Notes under the pieces: generated by a model
Seen by the model: the letters and a program-made list of their open reading frames with translations, nothing else
Told to the model about the DNA's origin: nothing
The model's database searches: none
NCBI GenBank assembly: GCA_038120515.1
Contig: JAYOLW010000010.1
Location: forward strand, 1-53,125
Direction: 5' to 3'
DNA length: 53,125 nucleotides
Source: JADHOX01 sp038120515
GTDB lineage: Bacteria > Pseudomonadota > Alphaproteobacteria > Rickettsiales > JABIRX01
Translations under genes and position numbers: made by a program
Shown here: one piece after another, positions 8,715 through 19,256 of the stretch
How the letters are laid out: each line of letters opens with the position of its first letter
Numbering within the stretch: position 1 is the stretch's first letter

Positions 8715-10855
8715 TAACTTACTTTTTTTAGAGAATTAGCGGTAGTGTATCTTACTTTACCACTTTCAAATTTTACCTCTACAACATCACCAATAACAGA
8801 TTTTATGGTACCAACGCCATGACTATCATGTTGTACCCGATCATCTTTTTCAAAAGCATTACGCGAAGCATTAAGACTAGAAGATATTTTATTTGAATAT
8901 TTGCTATCAAAACTTTTATAAACATTAGTTTTTTCTTTAAAAAACTGCTCTTCTTCATAGGATTCTCTAGGCAAATCTCTAATAAATCTAGACGGAATTG
9001 TTGATTGCCACTGATTATACATTCTTCGATTATTTGCATAAGAAATAACCAAATCTTTTTTTGCTCTTGTAATACCTACATAAGCAAGCCTTCGTTCTTC
9101 TTCTAATGCTTTGGTGCCAGATTCTGCTAATGACTTTTGATGAGGGAACAAGCCATCTTCCCATCCAGTCAAAAACACATTATCAAATTCTAAACCCTTA
9201 GATTGGTGTAAAGTCATCATAACCAAATGGTCATCTGTTTCAGTATTCTGTTTTTCACTAACTAAATTTACATGCTCAATAAATTCTTCGACATTATGAA
9301 AATCATCAATGGCTTTTACAAATTCTTTGATATTTTCAATTCTGGTTTCATTTTCCTGCTTTTTATCTTCTTGTAGCATTTTAATATAGCCTGATTGGTG
9401 AATAAGATTCCCAACAGCAAGCGCAAAATCCTCAGTTTGAATTTCTTTTTGATAATCCAAGACTAACTCAATAAATTTATCAATTTCAAGAGTTAGCTTT
9501 GCTGAAAATTGTTTTTTTGAATTTAAATTTACCAATGCATCAAAATAAGAAATTGCATTGGAGCGAGCATAATCAACAATCTTATTTAAAGAAATTGGAC
9601 CAAGGCCTCTTTTAGGTAAGTTAATCACTCTTTCAAAGGCCAAATTATCTGAATGATTAACGACTAACCTGATGTAGTTAATTAGATCTTTAATTTCTTT
9701 TCTTTCATAAAATCTTAAACCCCCATAAATTTTATAAGGAATAGACTGACTTACTAGATTGTCCTCAAAAATTCTTGTTTGAAAAAAAGCTCGAACTAAA
9801 ATCGCTATTTCTTTATAAGAACCTGTTCGATCTTTTATTGTTTTTACCTGTTCAATTATTTTCTTGGCTTCAGTTACATCATCAAAACAAGATATAAGCT
9901 TAATTTTATTGCCATTATCAGCCTTAGTAAAAAGCTGTTTTTTATAACGTGATTTGTTGTTATCTATAAGTTTATTTGCTGCATTTAGAATATTTTGGGT
10001 ACTTCTATAATTTTCCTCAAGTTTAATTACATGAGCTCCTTTATAATCTTTTTCAAATCTTAAAATATTTTGAACTTCTGCGCCCCTAAAAGAATAAATT
10101 GACTGATCATCATCACCAACACAACAAATATTATTGTTACCTTGAGAAAAGAGCTTAAGCCATAAATATTGAGATACATTTGTATCTTGATATTCATCGA
10201 CCAAGATATATTTAATTTGCCTTGTAACATCAGCAAGAACTAAATCATTAGTTTTTAGTAAATTAATTAAAAGAAGTATTAGATCGCCAAAATCAACAGC
10301 ATTTAGTTCCTTTAAATTAGCCTGATAAAGAGAATATATCTCATTAGCTTTTCTTGCATCGTCATTATAAAGATGTGACGCATTAATATCTTCAGGATTT
10401 AGGGCTTTATCTTTCCAGCTCGATATTATAAATGCCAGTTTTTTTGCTGGAAATTCTTTAACATCAATTTGCTTAAGTTCCTGTATTTTCTTAATAATAT
10501 TTATTTGATCTTCAAGATCAATAATAATAAAACGGCTATCCATGCCAATTAAATGTGCATATTTTCTTAAAAATTTTGCTGATATTGAATGAAAGGTACC
10601 GATATTTACAAGTGGACTATCGATTTGTAACAGATCAGCTATTCGCTCTTTCATTTCAGCCGCAGCTTTATTGGTAAAAGTAACAGCCATTATTTCTTGT
10701 GGCAAAGCAGTTTTAGTTGCAATTAAATTCGCAATCCTTGAAGTTAACACTGTTGTTTTTCCAGTTCCTGCACCTGCTAAAACTAATAATGGACCTTTTA
10801 AATAATTTACAGCTTCAGTTTGCCGATCGTTTAAATTTGAAAAAAAATCTTTCAC
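8714..10855 (-). CDS. uvrD: ATP-dependent DNA helicase UvrD/PcrA (superfamily 1)
   Basis: This is a 3'-to-5' helicase for nucleotide-excision and mismatch repair. The 713-residue protein has the Q motif (LNDRQTEAV), Walker A GAGTGKT at 28-34, motif Ia (TFTNKAAAEMKERI), DEYQDTN with Asp220, GDDDQSIYSFRGA, LEENYRST, motif V (TLHQSKGLEFDNVF) and VGITRAKKDL. The C terminus carries a Tudor-like module (DRVQHDSHGVGTIKSV...), which is known to contact RNA polymerase in PcrA/UvrD. The start is a GTG, giving MKDFFSNLNDRQ; no better ATG precedes the Q motif. It would act with MutL, encoded at 17010-18848. Confidence 0.96.
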   Translation of the reverse strand: MKDFFSNLNDRQTEAVNYLKGPLLVLAGAGTGKTTVLTSRIANLIATKTALPQEIMAVTFTNKAAAEMKERIADLLQIDSPLVNIGTFHSISAKFLRKYAHLIGMDSRFIIIDLEDQINIIKKIQELKQIDVKEFPAKKLAFIISSWKDKALNPEDINASHLYNDDARKANEIYSLYQANLKELNAVDFGDLILLLINLLKTNDLVLADVTRQIKYILVDEYQDTNVSQYLWLKLFSQGNNNICCVGDDDQSIYSFRGAEVQNILRFEKDYKGAHVIKLEENYRSTQNILNAANKLIDNNKSRYKKQLFTKADNGNKIKLISCFDDVTEAKKIIEQVKTIKDRTGSYKEIAILVRAFFQTRIFEDNLVSQSIPYKIYGGLRFYERKEIKDLINYIRLVVNHSDNLAFERVINLPKRGLGPISLNKIVDYARSNAISYFDALVNLNSKKQFSAKLTLEIDKFIELVLDYQKEIQTEDFALAVGNLIHQSGYIKMLQEDKKQENETRIENIKEFVKAIDDFHNVEEFIEHVNLVSEKQNTETDDHLVMMTLHQSKGLEFDNVFLTGWEDGLFPHQKSLAESGTKALEEERRLAYVGITRAKKDLVISYANNRRMYNQWQSTIPSRFIRDLPRESYEEEQFFKEKTNVYKSFDSKYSNKISSSLNASRNAFEKDDRVQHDSHGVGTIKSVIGDVVEVKFESGKVRYTTANSLKKVS

Positions 10856-10973
10856 TTTGGTTTTGTTACAATATAAATTTCATCAAGATTGTTTTTTTAA
10901 TAATTTATATTCGAAAATACAGATATTAATTATTAAACAAACATATTAATACTACAGTTTTTTTATATAGAAA

Positions 10974-13802
10974 GTGAAAACCAAGATTTTAAAAACCTTT
11001 ATTGCTTTTAGCTTAATATTTGGACTTATTTATGGTGGAGGTAAGATTGCGGTTTCAACTGTTAGTAAAAATTCTATTCAAAAATACCTATCAAAACAAA
11101 TTGGTGCAGAAGTAGTAATAAGAGGAAAGCTTGATTTTAAGATTTTACCAAAACCGCATCTTGAAGTTTCACATTTAAGAATAAGTAATTTAAGAAGAAA
11201 TATTGCAAATTTATCTATTCGAGCTCCGGTTGCAAAACTTTATCCTGATTTTATTTCTCTACTAAAATTCGAATTAGTTGCTAAGAATGTTGAATTTGCT
11301 AATTCTGAATTAAATATTGATCTTATTGGTCTTAATAGCAATGATAAATACGAACATCATGAATTATCAGAAGAAATTATCTTTACAGATTCAAGTCTTT
11401 TAATAACAAATGAAAAATATAATATTGAAAAAAGATTTAAAGACCTATCTCTTACTATCAGCCAACTGAATAAAAACTATAAAATTAATGGCTCTTTTAC
11501 CTCAAATCTAAATTCATATAAAATTAAAAGCGAATTCAAAAATGATGAAGAACAAAAAATCGCAATTATTGCCAATTTAAATTCTGATAATAATATTTTA
11601 AGCTTTAATGGTTTTTTTGACAAAAATAAATTAGAGTTTTACGGTGATAGTAAAGTTTCTGGATCAAGCTTACAAAAATTCCTGTTTAAATATATTAATA
11701 GATCTCCTTTATTTTTTCCTGACGGTAGTAACTTTGACTTTAAATTAGATTTTGATCTTAAGGTTGACGAACATGGAGTTTCGTCACAAGAAATTGTGAT
11801 ATCTAGCCCATCATTAAACAGCAATGCTAGCTTTTTCCTAAATACCGACGGTATGGGAGAATTAAATTTTGATATAAAAAATGTTGAACTTGGAGAAATT
11901 CTTTCTAGGGAAGATAAGTTAAGAATTCAACAAGAATTACTCAAGTTAGGTCCTGATGATCAAATCTTCGTGCAAATTCCTGATTCAGGTATTTTTAAGG
12001 TTAATGTTAAAGCTGAGAATCTAAATATATTTCAACATGAGCTATCTGATGTTCTTGCAAATCTAGAAATTAATGGAGAGGATTTAACAAAAAAATATAA
12101 AATTAATTTTATTCATTCAGGCCAAAACCTTTTTAATGTTAATGGCAGCATTATATCAGATGAACAAAGTAATTTTGGAATAAATGGTTACTTAGATTCA
12201 GAGGGTAAAAATTTTGAGAAACTCCTTAATACATTTGATTTAGGTTTAAATGTAGCCGATAAAAATTATCTAAGGAATTATAGTTTATCGACTAATTTTA
12301 AGCTAATAGATCAAGTAATTTCATTATCTGAAATTGATCTAAAATTTGATGATACAAACTTAACTGGTAAAATTAACATCGTTAAAAATGATGAAAATAC
12401 AAATTCTGAAATTAAATTAAATTTTGATAAGATTAATTTTGATAATTATAAACTTAAAGATTTTGCTAATAATACAAGAAATATTTTTAGTTATTTTTAT
12501 GGAAAGATATCTGAAATATCTGATAGAAGAACGTTATTCCAGAAGTTCTTATGGCTTCGAAACATTAACTCTAAAATTAAATATAGCTTTAATTTTGACG
12601 AGTTTTCTGCCAATAATCAAAAGGATAAAAACCTGACTATATCTGGAGTTGTAGATCATAGATTTTTTTCAATAGACAGCTTTAACATTAAAAGCAAAAC
12701 CAACAACTTTCAGGCCAAATTTATTATTGATATTAATGACTTAAACCCACGAATAGACGTTAATGTTGACGGAATACTTTTAAATGCAGATTTTCTTGAT
12801 ACTGATTCAATATCGAATGGATGGTCACAAACTTATATAAGAATTCCTGATTTTACAGACTTACCTGGCACTATCAAAATTGACTTAAAAAATTTAAATT
12901 ACCAAGACCTAACTTTTCAAGACCTAAAAGTTTCAACAACAATACTTGATAATATTCTATATTTTGATGTTTTTAAGGGTAGAATTTTTCAAAATGGAAA
13001 CTTTAATATTGCTGGAAATTTTATAGTTGGTGATGTTCCAACACTAAATATTGCATTTACAGCAGAGAATTTAAAACTTCATAAATTATCATATCAATTT
13101 TTTGAAAATGACAACTTTCAAACACTGGCCAACATTTCTGGTAAAATAAGTTGTTTTGGACAAAACACATTTATGTTTGTTAATAGTTTAAAATCTGAAA
13201 TTAGAATGATAACACGCGCAGTTACTATCAAAGATTATAATATTAAAAACGTTATTCAATATATTGCTGATGTCTCAAATTATGAAGAGAACCTTCCTAG
13301 TTTTAATTTAGAAACTATGCTTAAAAACGGTGAAATAACTTTCTCACCATTGGATTTAAATTTAAAAATTAACAAAGGGATTTTTCAAATTGATAATTTA
13401 ACTTTTAATATTAATGATGCTCAATCGATTTACAGTGGCATTGTTAATCTTCCAGAACAAAAATTCGCTTTAAATAATGTTAATGTTTTTAGATCATACT
13501 ATCGATCAGGTGATGAACTTAAGGATCAAATGCTTAGATTTGATAGAAAATATCAAGGTAATTTATTTAAACCAGAATATCAAATAGAGGATTCTCAAAT
13601 TGAAAATTTTGTCGCCATTCTTGCAAAGCATTCAAATTCTGTAATAGATAGAAGAAATGAGCTTAGAAAAGAACAAGAAGCAAAACAAAAAGAATTTGAC
13701 GAAAAATTAAAAAAGATGCAAGAAGAGGAAGCTAGGTTACAAGCCATACGAGACCAAGAGGATCTCGAGAAAGCAAAAGAAGAAGATAATCAATATAATT
13801 AA
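10974..13802 (+). CDS. AsmA-family protein
   Basis: AsmA-like proteins are inner-membrane-anchored periplasmic proteins with an N-terminal chorein-like domain, now linked to phospholipid transport and outer-membrane assembly. The 942-residue protein has one N-terminal membrane anchor (about residues 7-27). It then has the signature in which a basement segment resembling IGAEVVIRGKLDFKILPKPHL precedes LEVSHLRISN. A long run of beta-rich repeats follows, and the region around residues 690-840 matches the conserved C-terminal AsmA core. The last 50 residues are a charged helix rich in Glu/Lys. The start is GTG at 10974, directly ahead of a basic MKTKILKTF leader. The yfgM-like gene follows after 9 nt, suggesting an envelope-biogenesis operon. 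Confidence 0.85.
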   Translation: MKTKILKTFIAFSLIFGLIYGGGKIAVSTVSKNSIQKYLSKQIGAEVVIRGKLDFKILPKPHLEVSHLRISNLRRNIANLSIRAPVAKLYPDFISLLKFELVAKNVEFANSELNIDLIGLNSNDKYEHHELSEEIIFTDSSLLITNEKYNIEKRFKDLSLTISQLNKNYKINGSFTSNLNSYKIKSEFKNDEEQKIAIIANLNSDNNILSFNGFFDKNKLEFYGDSKVSGSSLQKFLFKYINRSPLFFPDGSNFDFKLDFDLKVDEHGVSSQEIVISSPSLNSNASFFLNTDGMGELNFDIKNVELGEILSREDKLRIQQELLKLGPDDQIFVQIPDSGIFKVNVKAENLNIFQHELSDVLANLEINGEDLTKKYKINFIHSGQNLFNVNGSIISDEQSNFGINGYLDSEGKNFEKLLNTFDLGLNVADKNYLRNYSLSTNFKLIDQVISLSEIDLKFDDTNLTGKINIVKNDENTNSEIKLNFDKINFDNYKLKDFANNTRNIFSYFYGKISEISDRRTLFQKFLWLRNINSKIKYSFNFDEFSANNQKDKNLTISGVVDHRFFSIDSFNIKSKTNNFQAKFIIDINDLNPRIDVNVDGILLNADFLDTDSISNGWSQTYIRIPDFTDLPGTIKIDLKNLNYQDLTFQDLKVSTTILDNILYFDVFKGRIFQNGNFNIAGNFIVGDVPTLNIAFTAENLKLHKLSYQFFENDNFQTLANISGKISCFGQNTFMFVNSLKSEIRMITRAVTIKDYNIKNVIQYIADVSNYEENLPSFNLETMLKNGEITFSPLDLNLKINKGIFQIDNLTFNINDAQSIYSGIVNLPEQKFALNNVNVFRSYYRSGDELKDQMLRFDRKYQGNLFKPEYQIEDSQIENFVAILAKHSNSVIDRRNELRKEQEAKQKEFDEKLKKMQEEEARLQAIRDQEDLEKAKEEDNQYN

Positions 13803-13811
13803 ATTTTAGCA

Positions 13812-14405
13812 ATGGATATATTAGACGAAGTAAAACAAGAGGTTGAAAGAGACAAATTAAGAAATTTTTTTGTTACAAATAGTAAAATTATTTTTATCTT
13901 AGTTAGCCTATTTGTTGCTGTTGTGACTTGTGGATTTTTATTTAATAATTATCAAATTTCCAAAAATTTAAAATCATACGAAATTTTTTATAATAATGCT
14001 GCCAATTCTTTTGAAGATGACATTTCCATTAACGAAACATCTAATTCAACAGATGTAATTCACTTTATTAACAAATATAGTTTTCTAAATTCTTCTGGTG
14101 AAATACAACAAGCAACAGAACTACTTAATAAATTAAATTATAATAATATCAAATATCCTCCTTTTAAAGAACTTGTTTTTATTTATGATAACAATAGAGA
14201 AGGTCAGAATAATGGTTCACCCATTTTTATTTCTGAAAGTCAATTCATTGATATTTTAAAATTAATAAATTCAGATAACCTTGAATCTGCCAACACTAAA
14301 TTATCTGAATTATTGAATGAACCTAGCTCTTCTTCGATAATTAAAACTAAGGCTCAAGAATTACAAAAACTAGTTCAATTTAAAATTGATGAAAAAACTT
14401 CTTAA
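13812..14405 (+). CDS. YfgM-like membrane-anchored protein upstream of bamB
   Basis: The 197-residue protein has a short cytoplasmic N terminus (MDILDEVKQEVERDKLRNFF), one membrane helix at about residues 25-45 and a periplasmic helical domain. The N-terminal pattern of acidic/basic helix then membrane anchor, and the position directly ahead of bamB and der, match the YfgM/TPR_21 family. YfgM helps chaperone proteins emerging from the Sec translocon. The helical repeats are weakly conserved here, so the assignment rests largely on synteny. Its last 17 nt overlap the bamB start. Confidence 0.7.
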   Translation: MDILDEVKQEVERDKLRNFFVTNSKIIFILVSLFVAVVTCGFLFNNYQISKNLKSYEIFYNNAANSFEDDISINETSNSTDVIHFINKYSFLNSSGEIQQATELLNKLNYNNIKYPPFKELVFIYDNNREGQNNGSPIFISESQFIDILKLINSDNLESANTKLSELLNEPSSSSIIKTKAQELQKLVQFKIDEKTS

Positions 14406-15660
14406 TTGTTGTTTAATAATAGTTTTTTGTATTTCATGCTCAAACTCAAAACACAAAAAACTTCTTGAGGATTCTTTCTATGTTTACGAGTCAGGAAATA
14501 AAGCATATGAGAATCTTTCAGAAAAATCTTATTCATTAATAAATGAATATTCAATTAATGATGCTAACAATTTAATTGGTGCAATTAACCTTAATAGTTT
14601 AGATGCTAACAAAATCACTAAAATCAAGAAAATCAAAGATAAGTATATTATAAGTTCAAATTTGATTATCTTAGATGATTGGATTTATTTTCTTGATACA
14701 AAGAATTTTCTTCATAAAATTTCGATCGCAAATCCTAAAAATCATAAATTTATTGCTTTACCTTATAAGACTGAAAGCTTTTCAACTCTAAAAAAACAGC
14801 TTTCATATTATGATAATAATATAGTTATATCTTTTGGAATAAATAATGTTTTCAACATCGATCTTCAGGAATTTAAAATAAAATGGCAAAAGGAAGTTTC
14901 AAACATAATACGTTCAAGTACAGTTGTTGACAATAAAAACATTTATATCTCAACAATTGATAATGTAATTCTTGCATTAAGTAACTCAGATGGCTCTATA
15001 ATTTGGAAAAATGAATTAGACTCTAAGAATACTTCGATATACGGATCTGGCTATTTATCTATTATTAAAAACTTTCTTTTATTTACAAGTTCATTAGGAG
15101 AAACAATAGTTTTAGATAAAAGAAATGGTAAAATTATATGGATTGATAAAATCAATCTTAACAACATTTATGCCAGTGAATATGATTTATTTGATAGTGA
15201 ATTAAAACCTATTATAGATTCAAATAATTATATTAGTTGGAATTATTCAGGCAATATTACAAGTTACAATATTTCTAACGGTATTCGAAATTGGCTTATA
15301 AAAATCAGACCAATTACAAACTTATGGCTCAACAATGATATGGTTTTTACAGTAACTATAGATCAGAAAATCATTGCCTTAGATAAAAATAATGGAAAAA
15401 TAATTTGGTTTAAAGACCTTGCTGAATATAAAAAAATCAAACAAGAAGATTTTAATGAAGCAAATATTTCAGCAATATTTATTCTTAACAAGAAACTTGC
15501 AATTCTATCAAAATCAGGCAGAATCCTGTTTGTAGATCCTTTAAATGGAGAGTATTTATCAAAGCATAGATTTGTTAAAAATATTATTTCATTACCTTAT
15601 TTAAGTAATGATTCTCTTTTCTTACAGGATAAATTTGGCAATATTTTCAAATTTAATTAA
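14389..15660 (+). CDS. bamB: Outer-membrane assembly lipoprotein BamB-like (PQQ/beta-propeller repeats)
   Basis: BamB is a scaffold lipoprotein of the beta-barrel assembly machine. The 423-residue product starts MKKLLNCCLIIVFCISC. Cys17 is the likely lipidated residue, although Cys rather than Leu at -3 makes the lipobox atypical. The body has repeated propeller blades with the PQQ-like signature of aromatic-x-aspartate strands and G-x-I-x-W turns (SDGSIIWKNEL, RNGKIIWIDKI, NNGKIIWFKDL, LNGEYLS). The ATG at 14389 is chosen over the adjacent TTG at 14386. It lies between the yfgM-like gene and der as in many proteobacteria, and its stop codon shares one base with the der start. Confidence 0.88.
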   Translation: MKKLLNCCLIIVFCISCSNSKHKKLLEDSFYVYESGNKAYENLSEKSYSLINEYSINDANNLIGAINLNSLDANKITKIKKIKDKYIISSNLIILDDWIYFLDTKNFLHKISIANPKNHKFIALPYKTESFSTLKKQLSYYDNNIVISFGINNVFNIDLQEFKIKWQKEVSNIIRSSTVVDNKNIYISTIDNVILALSNSDGSIIWKNELDSKNTSIYGSGYLSIIKNFLLFTSSLGETIVLDKRNGKIIWIDKINLNNIYASEYDLFDSELKPIIDSNNYISWNYSGNITSYNISNGIRNWLIKIRPITNLWLNNDMVFTVTIDQKIIALDKNNGKIIWFKDLAEYKKIKQEDFNEANISAIFILNKKLAILSKSGRILFVDPLNGEYLSKHRFVKNIISLPYLSNDSLFLQDKFGNIFKFN

Positions 15661-17009
15661 TGTACCCAGTAATTGCTATAATTGGTAGAACCAATGTTGG
15701 TAAATCCACTATTTTTAACAAAATCGCTAAGAAAAAACTAGCTATAACATCGAATGAACCTGGTGTTACTAGAGATAGAAATGAATCAGTTTGCGCTATT
15801 TTAGACAAAAAATTCAATTTAGTTGATACGGCTGGTTATGAAAAAACTGGTACAAATTATCATAAAGAAATTCTTGAGCAAATTGACTATGCAACTTCTC
15901 ATGCAGATTTATGTTTATTTGTTATTGATGCTAAAATTGGCGTAACTGCTTTAGATAAAGAATTTGCAAGTTTAATCAGAAAAAAAAATTTAAAAACGAT
16001 TTTAGTTTTAAATAAAGCCGAGAATCTAAACTATACTGATATCTATCTTGATGATATCCTTAAACTCGGTTTCCAAGATTACACATTGTTTTCAGCAGAG
16101 CATAATATTGGTTTTATTGATTTATATGAACTGATCATAAAACAAATAAATTTTGATGATTTTGACGAAACAACTGAGGAACTTGATGAAAAACTAATCA
16201 AACTTGCAATTATTGGTCGTCCAAATGTTGGCAAATCAACTTTTATAAACACATTAATTGATGAGAATAGATTAGTCACAGCTGATGAGCCTGGAGTTAC
16301 AAGAGATCCAATCAAAGTAAACTTTGAATTTCGTGATCAAAGATATCAATTAATAGATACAGCTGGTATTAGAAGAAAACTAACCGATAAAGAAAAAATT
16401 GAGAAATTCTCAGTAGATGAATCATACAGAACCATTAGATTATCTCATGTTATTATTTTCTTGATAGACGCAACAGCTCATCATTTCGTAAAACAGGATT
16501 TAGCCTTAATAAAACATTGTATTGATGAGGGCAGGGTTGTTTTAGTTGTTATTAACAAATGGGACTTAATGCAGAAAAGTGATTTACTGACATTTGAAGA
16601 ACTTGAAAATAATATTAGTTTAGAACTTGATCATATTAAATCTGACAATCTACTTAAAATAACAGCTTTGAACAAAAAAGACGTTGAAAACGTTATGAAG
16701 AGAGTGGTTTCGCTATATAAAAAATGGAATTATCGAATAACTACAAGTAAATTAAATAATTTGCTTAATGATTTAGTTGCTATGCACCCCCCGAAATTAT
16801 ATAAAGGTAAACCAATTAAATTAAAATATATTACACAAGCAAAATCAAGACCTCCAACATTTATGATTAATTGTAATCATCCAGAAAAGCTTGGCGATGA
16901 TTATGTTAGATACCTAAAAAATTCAACAAGTGATATATTAGGTATGGAGAATATTCCTATTAGAGTGAAGCTTGTTAAAAGTCGAAATCCATATGAGAAG
17001 AAGAAATAA
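15660..17009 (+). CDS. der: Ribosome biogenesis GTPase Der (EngA)
   Basis: Der is an essential double GTPase for 50S subunit maturation. The 449-residue protein has two G domains. The first has GRTNVGKST starting at residue 9, with DTAGYE and the NKAEN position of G4. The second has GRPNVGKST from residue 186, with DTAGIR and NKWDLM. A C-terminal KH-like domain follows, containing the typical PPKLYKGKPIKLKYITQ and RPPTFMINCNHPE. First-domain G4 is NKAEN rather than NKxD, a variation also seen in relatives. The ATG overlaps the bamB TAA by one base. The 3' end abuts the mutL stop with no intervening base. Confidence 0.97.
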   Translation: MYPVIAIIGRTNVGKSTIFNKIAKKKLAITSNEPGVTRDRNESVCAILDKKFNLVDTAGYEKTGTNYHKEILEQIDYATSHADLCLFVIDAKIGVTALDKEFASLIRKKNLKTILVLNKAENLNYTDIYLDDILKLGFQDYTLFSAEHNIGFIDLYELIIKQINFDDFDETTEELDEKLIKLAIIGRPNVGKSTFINTLIDENRLVTADEPGVTRDPIKVNFEFRDQRYQLIDTAGIRRKLTDKEKIEKFSVDESYRTIRLSHVIIFLIDATAHHFVKQDLALIKHCIDEGRVVLVVINKWDLMQKSDLLTFEELENNISLELDHIKSDNLLKITALNKKDVENVMKRVVSLYKKWNYRITTSKLNNLLNDLVAMHPPKLYKGKPIKLKYITQAKSRPPTFMINCNHPEKLGDDYVRYLKNSTSDILGMENIPIRVKLVKSRNPYEKKK

Positions 17010-18848
17010 CTATAAACGTTCAAATAATTTTTCAATATCAGATAATTTTAATTTAACATAAGTAGGTCTACCATGATTACAGGTTGAGCTATTAGGCGTA
17101 GCTTCCATAGATCTTAGCAAATTATTCATCTCATCAATATTTAATTTCCTGCCGCTTCTAATTGAGTAATGACACGCAATGTTACCAAAATGCTCTTTAT
17201 ATTTATCTTGCATGAGCACAATATCATCATTTTCAATTATTGATTCAGCTAGATCTTTTAAAAAAGTAGCAAAATTTGCTTTCGCCAAGAACTCTGGTGA
17301 TTCCTTGATTGCAACTGCTGTAATGCCAAATTTTTCAAATTTTAAGCCATAATCAGCTAACTCATCCTTATAATCGAGTAATTTAGTAATTTCGAGCTCA
17401 GACAATTCCACAATCTCAGCAATTAAGTGTGTTTGCGTTTTAGGTTTTAATGCTTGATTATCTTTAGTCTTTTCATAATTGATACGTTCATGTGCAGCAT
17501 GCTGATCAACCAAAACAATGCCTTCTTTTGTTTGAGCAATAATATAACTATTATGAATTTGACATATCGCAGCACCAAGATCTAATTTCTCAAATTTTTG
17601 TTGCTCTTCTTGATTTAGTTCAAAACTTCTAAATTCAGGCTTTGAATCAAACGCTAAGTTAAAATTGCTTGTTTGCGCTACATATGAAGGTTTAGACGGT
17701 GTACTAACTGCCTGATACTGAAGATTATCTGTAACTTTTGCTAATTGTGACTTAGGCATTGATATTGCTTTATCACTAAATTTATCATGTTGAAACAACT
17801 TGTTTTTAGTTACAGATTTGGCAATTTGATCAAATGAATTTTGATTAAAATTAAAATTATTTTCTTTAAGTTTTTCTTTAAAAGCTGTTTTTAATTTTTG
17901 TTTAATTTTTTCACCATCTCGGAATCTAATCTCAATTTTCGAAGGATGAACATTTACATCTATTTCATAATTTGGAATTTCAAGAAATACCAAACAAACT
18001 GGGTGTCGATCACGAGCTAAAAAATCAAAATAACTTGATCGCAGTGCTGCTTGAAAAATTTTATCTTTTACTGGTCTATTATTAACATAGAAAAACTGCT
18101 TATCGCTACTACCTCTATTGAAATTTGGAACTGAAATTAAACCTTTAACAGATATATCGTCATTTTGATAATTAACAGTATGAGAATTCTCGACAAAGTC
18201 AGAACCTAAAATATCCGCATATCTATTAATAAATAAATCCTTGGAAGTAAGCCCACGGAATTTTAATTTTTCTTTATCATCGATAATTAAAGTAAAAGCT
18301 ATTTGAGGATTAGACAAAGCAATTTGGTTAACCCAAGCAGTAATTATAGTAGCTTCATATTTATCATTTTTAAGTAATTTTAAGCGTGCAGGAACAGAGT
18401 AAAAAAGATCTCTGATTTCAATTATTGTACCAATTGATAAATTAGCTTCTGTAATATCCTGTATAACTTCACCACCTGAAATTTGGTAGCTATATGCCTT
18501 ATCTTCAATAGTTTTGGAAATCACTTTAACTTTGGCAATCGATGCAATTGAAGCAAGACCTTCACCTCTAAAACCAAGCGTATTAATATTAAGTAGGTTC
18601 TTACCTGTGAGTTTGCTAGTCGCATGACGTTCAAACATAAGTGGGAGTTGTTTGCCTTCAACTCCATCACCATCATCAGTAATTTTTATAAGGTTTTTGC
18701 CACCTGAACTAATTTCAATTTTGATATTTTTAGCATTAGCATCAACAGAATTTTCAACAAGTTCTTTGACAACTGAAACTGGTCGTTCAATAACTTCTCC
18801 AGCAGCAATTTGATTTATTATAACATCAGGTAATTTTTGAATTGGCAT
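17010..18848 (-). CDS. mutL: DNA mismatch repair protein MutL with endonuclease motif
   Basis: MutL couples mismatch recognition by MutS to strand incision and helicase loading. The 612-residue protein has the GHKL ATPase domain (ELVENSVDANAKNI, DDGDGV, RHATSKL, TLGFRGEGLASI), a long linker at about 330-410, and the dimerisation/endonuclease domain. That domain carries DQHA-x2-E-x4-E from Asp448 to Glu459, and CNHGRP from Cys590. These motifs mark a nicking MutL, as in most bacteria without MutH/Dam strand discrimination. ATG start at 18848. It converges on der with zero spacing. Confidence 0.96.
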   Translation of the reverse strand: MPIQKLPDVIINQIAAGEVIERPVSVVKELVENSVDANAKNIKIEISSGGKNLIKITDDGDGVEGKQLPLMFERHATSKLTGKNLLNINTLGFRGEGLASIASIAKVKVISKTIEDKAYSYQISGGEVIQDITEANLSIGTIIEIRDLFYSVPARLKLLKNDKYEATIITAWVNQIALSNPQIAFTLIIDDKEKLKFRGLTSKDLFINRYADILGSDFVENSHTVNYQNDDISVKGLISVPNFNRGSSDKQFFYVNNRPVKDKIFQAALRSSYFDFLARDRHPVCLVFLEIPNYEIDVNVHPSKIEIRFRDGEKIKQKLKTAFKEKLKENNFNFNQNSFDQIAKSVTKNKLFQHDKFSDKAISMPKSQLAKVTDNLQYQAVSTPSKPSYVAQTSNFNLAFDSKPEFRSFELNQEEQQKFEKLDLGAAICQIHNSYIIAQTKEGIVLVDQHAAHERINYEKTKDNQALKPKTQTHLIAEIVELSELEITKLLDYKDELADYGLKFEKFGITAVAIKESPEFLAKANFATFLKDLAESIIENDDIVLMQDKYKEHFGNIACHYSIRSGRKLNIDEMNNLLRSMEATPNSSTCNHGRPTYVKLKLSDIEKLFERL

Positions 18849-18898
18849 TTTGTGAAATTTTAATTTAAATCGATAATAACAAATTTTAAATATTTAAT

Positions 18899-19147
18899 AT
18901 GACTAAACAAGACACTTCTAATCAAGATAACGAAGCAAACCTAGATTATTCTGTTACAGATATTTTGCAAGCTCATGATATCCTAATTTCTATTTTATTA
19001 GGCAAAATGATAGGGGTTACATCTGAACCTCAAAAAATGGTGCAAATAATTAAAGATATGGTTGAAATGCAAGAAGTAGATGACAAAGTTAAAAACTACA
19101 TCAAAATGTTGATATCGCCAATTTCTGACGCTGTTAATGAAAATTAA
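18899..19147 (+). CDS. Hypothetical protein, 82 aa, upstream of hslVU
   Basis: I do not recognise this protein. It is acidic at both ends, has no signal peptide or clear transmembrane helix, and looks mostly helical, with an amphipathic segment around AHDILISILLGKMIG and a second helix MVQIIKDMVEMQE. It starts 50 nt from the divergent mutL start and ends 109 nt before hslV on the same strand. No strong Shine-Dalgarno sequence precedes the ATG. Its position suggests separate transcription or a distant link to the HslUV operon; no function can be assigned. Confidence 0.6.
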   Translation: MTKQDTSNQDNEANLDYSVTDILQAHDILISILLGKMIGVTSEPQKMVQIIKDMVEMQEVDDKVKNYIKMLISPISDAVNEN

Positions 19148-19256
19148 TTTATGATATTTAGTTTATCTAATTAATGTTATAAAAACTTAAGAAATAATCA
19201 TACTTTTATTTTAAAGTAATATAGCTTAAAATAGGCGAAAATTTTCAATTAATATT

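Noticed and set aside
19148..19256. Heat-shock (sigma-32) promoter ahead of hslV
   Set aside because: I looked for CTTGAA and CCCCAT-type boxes and found none convincing.
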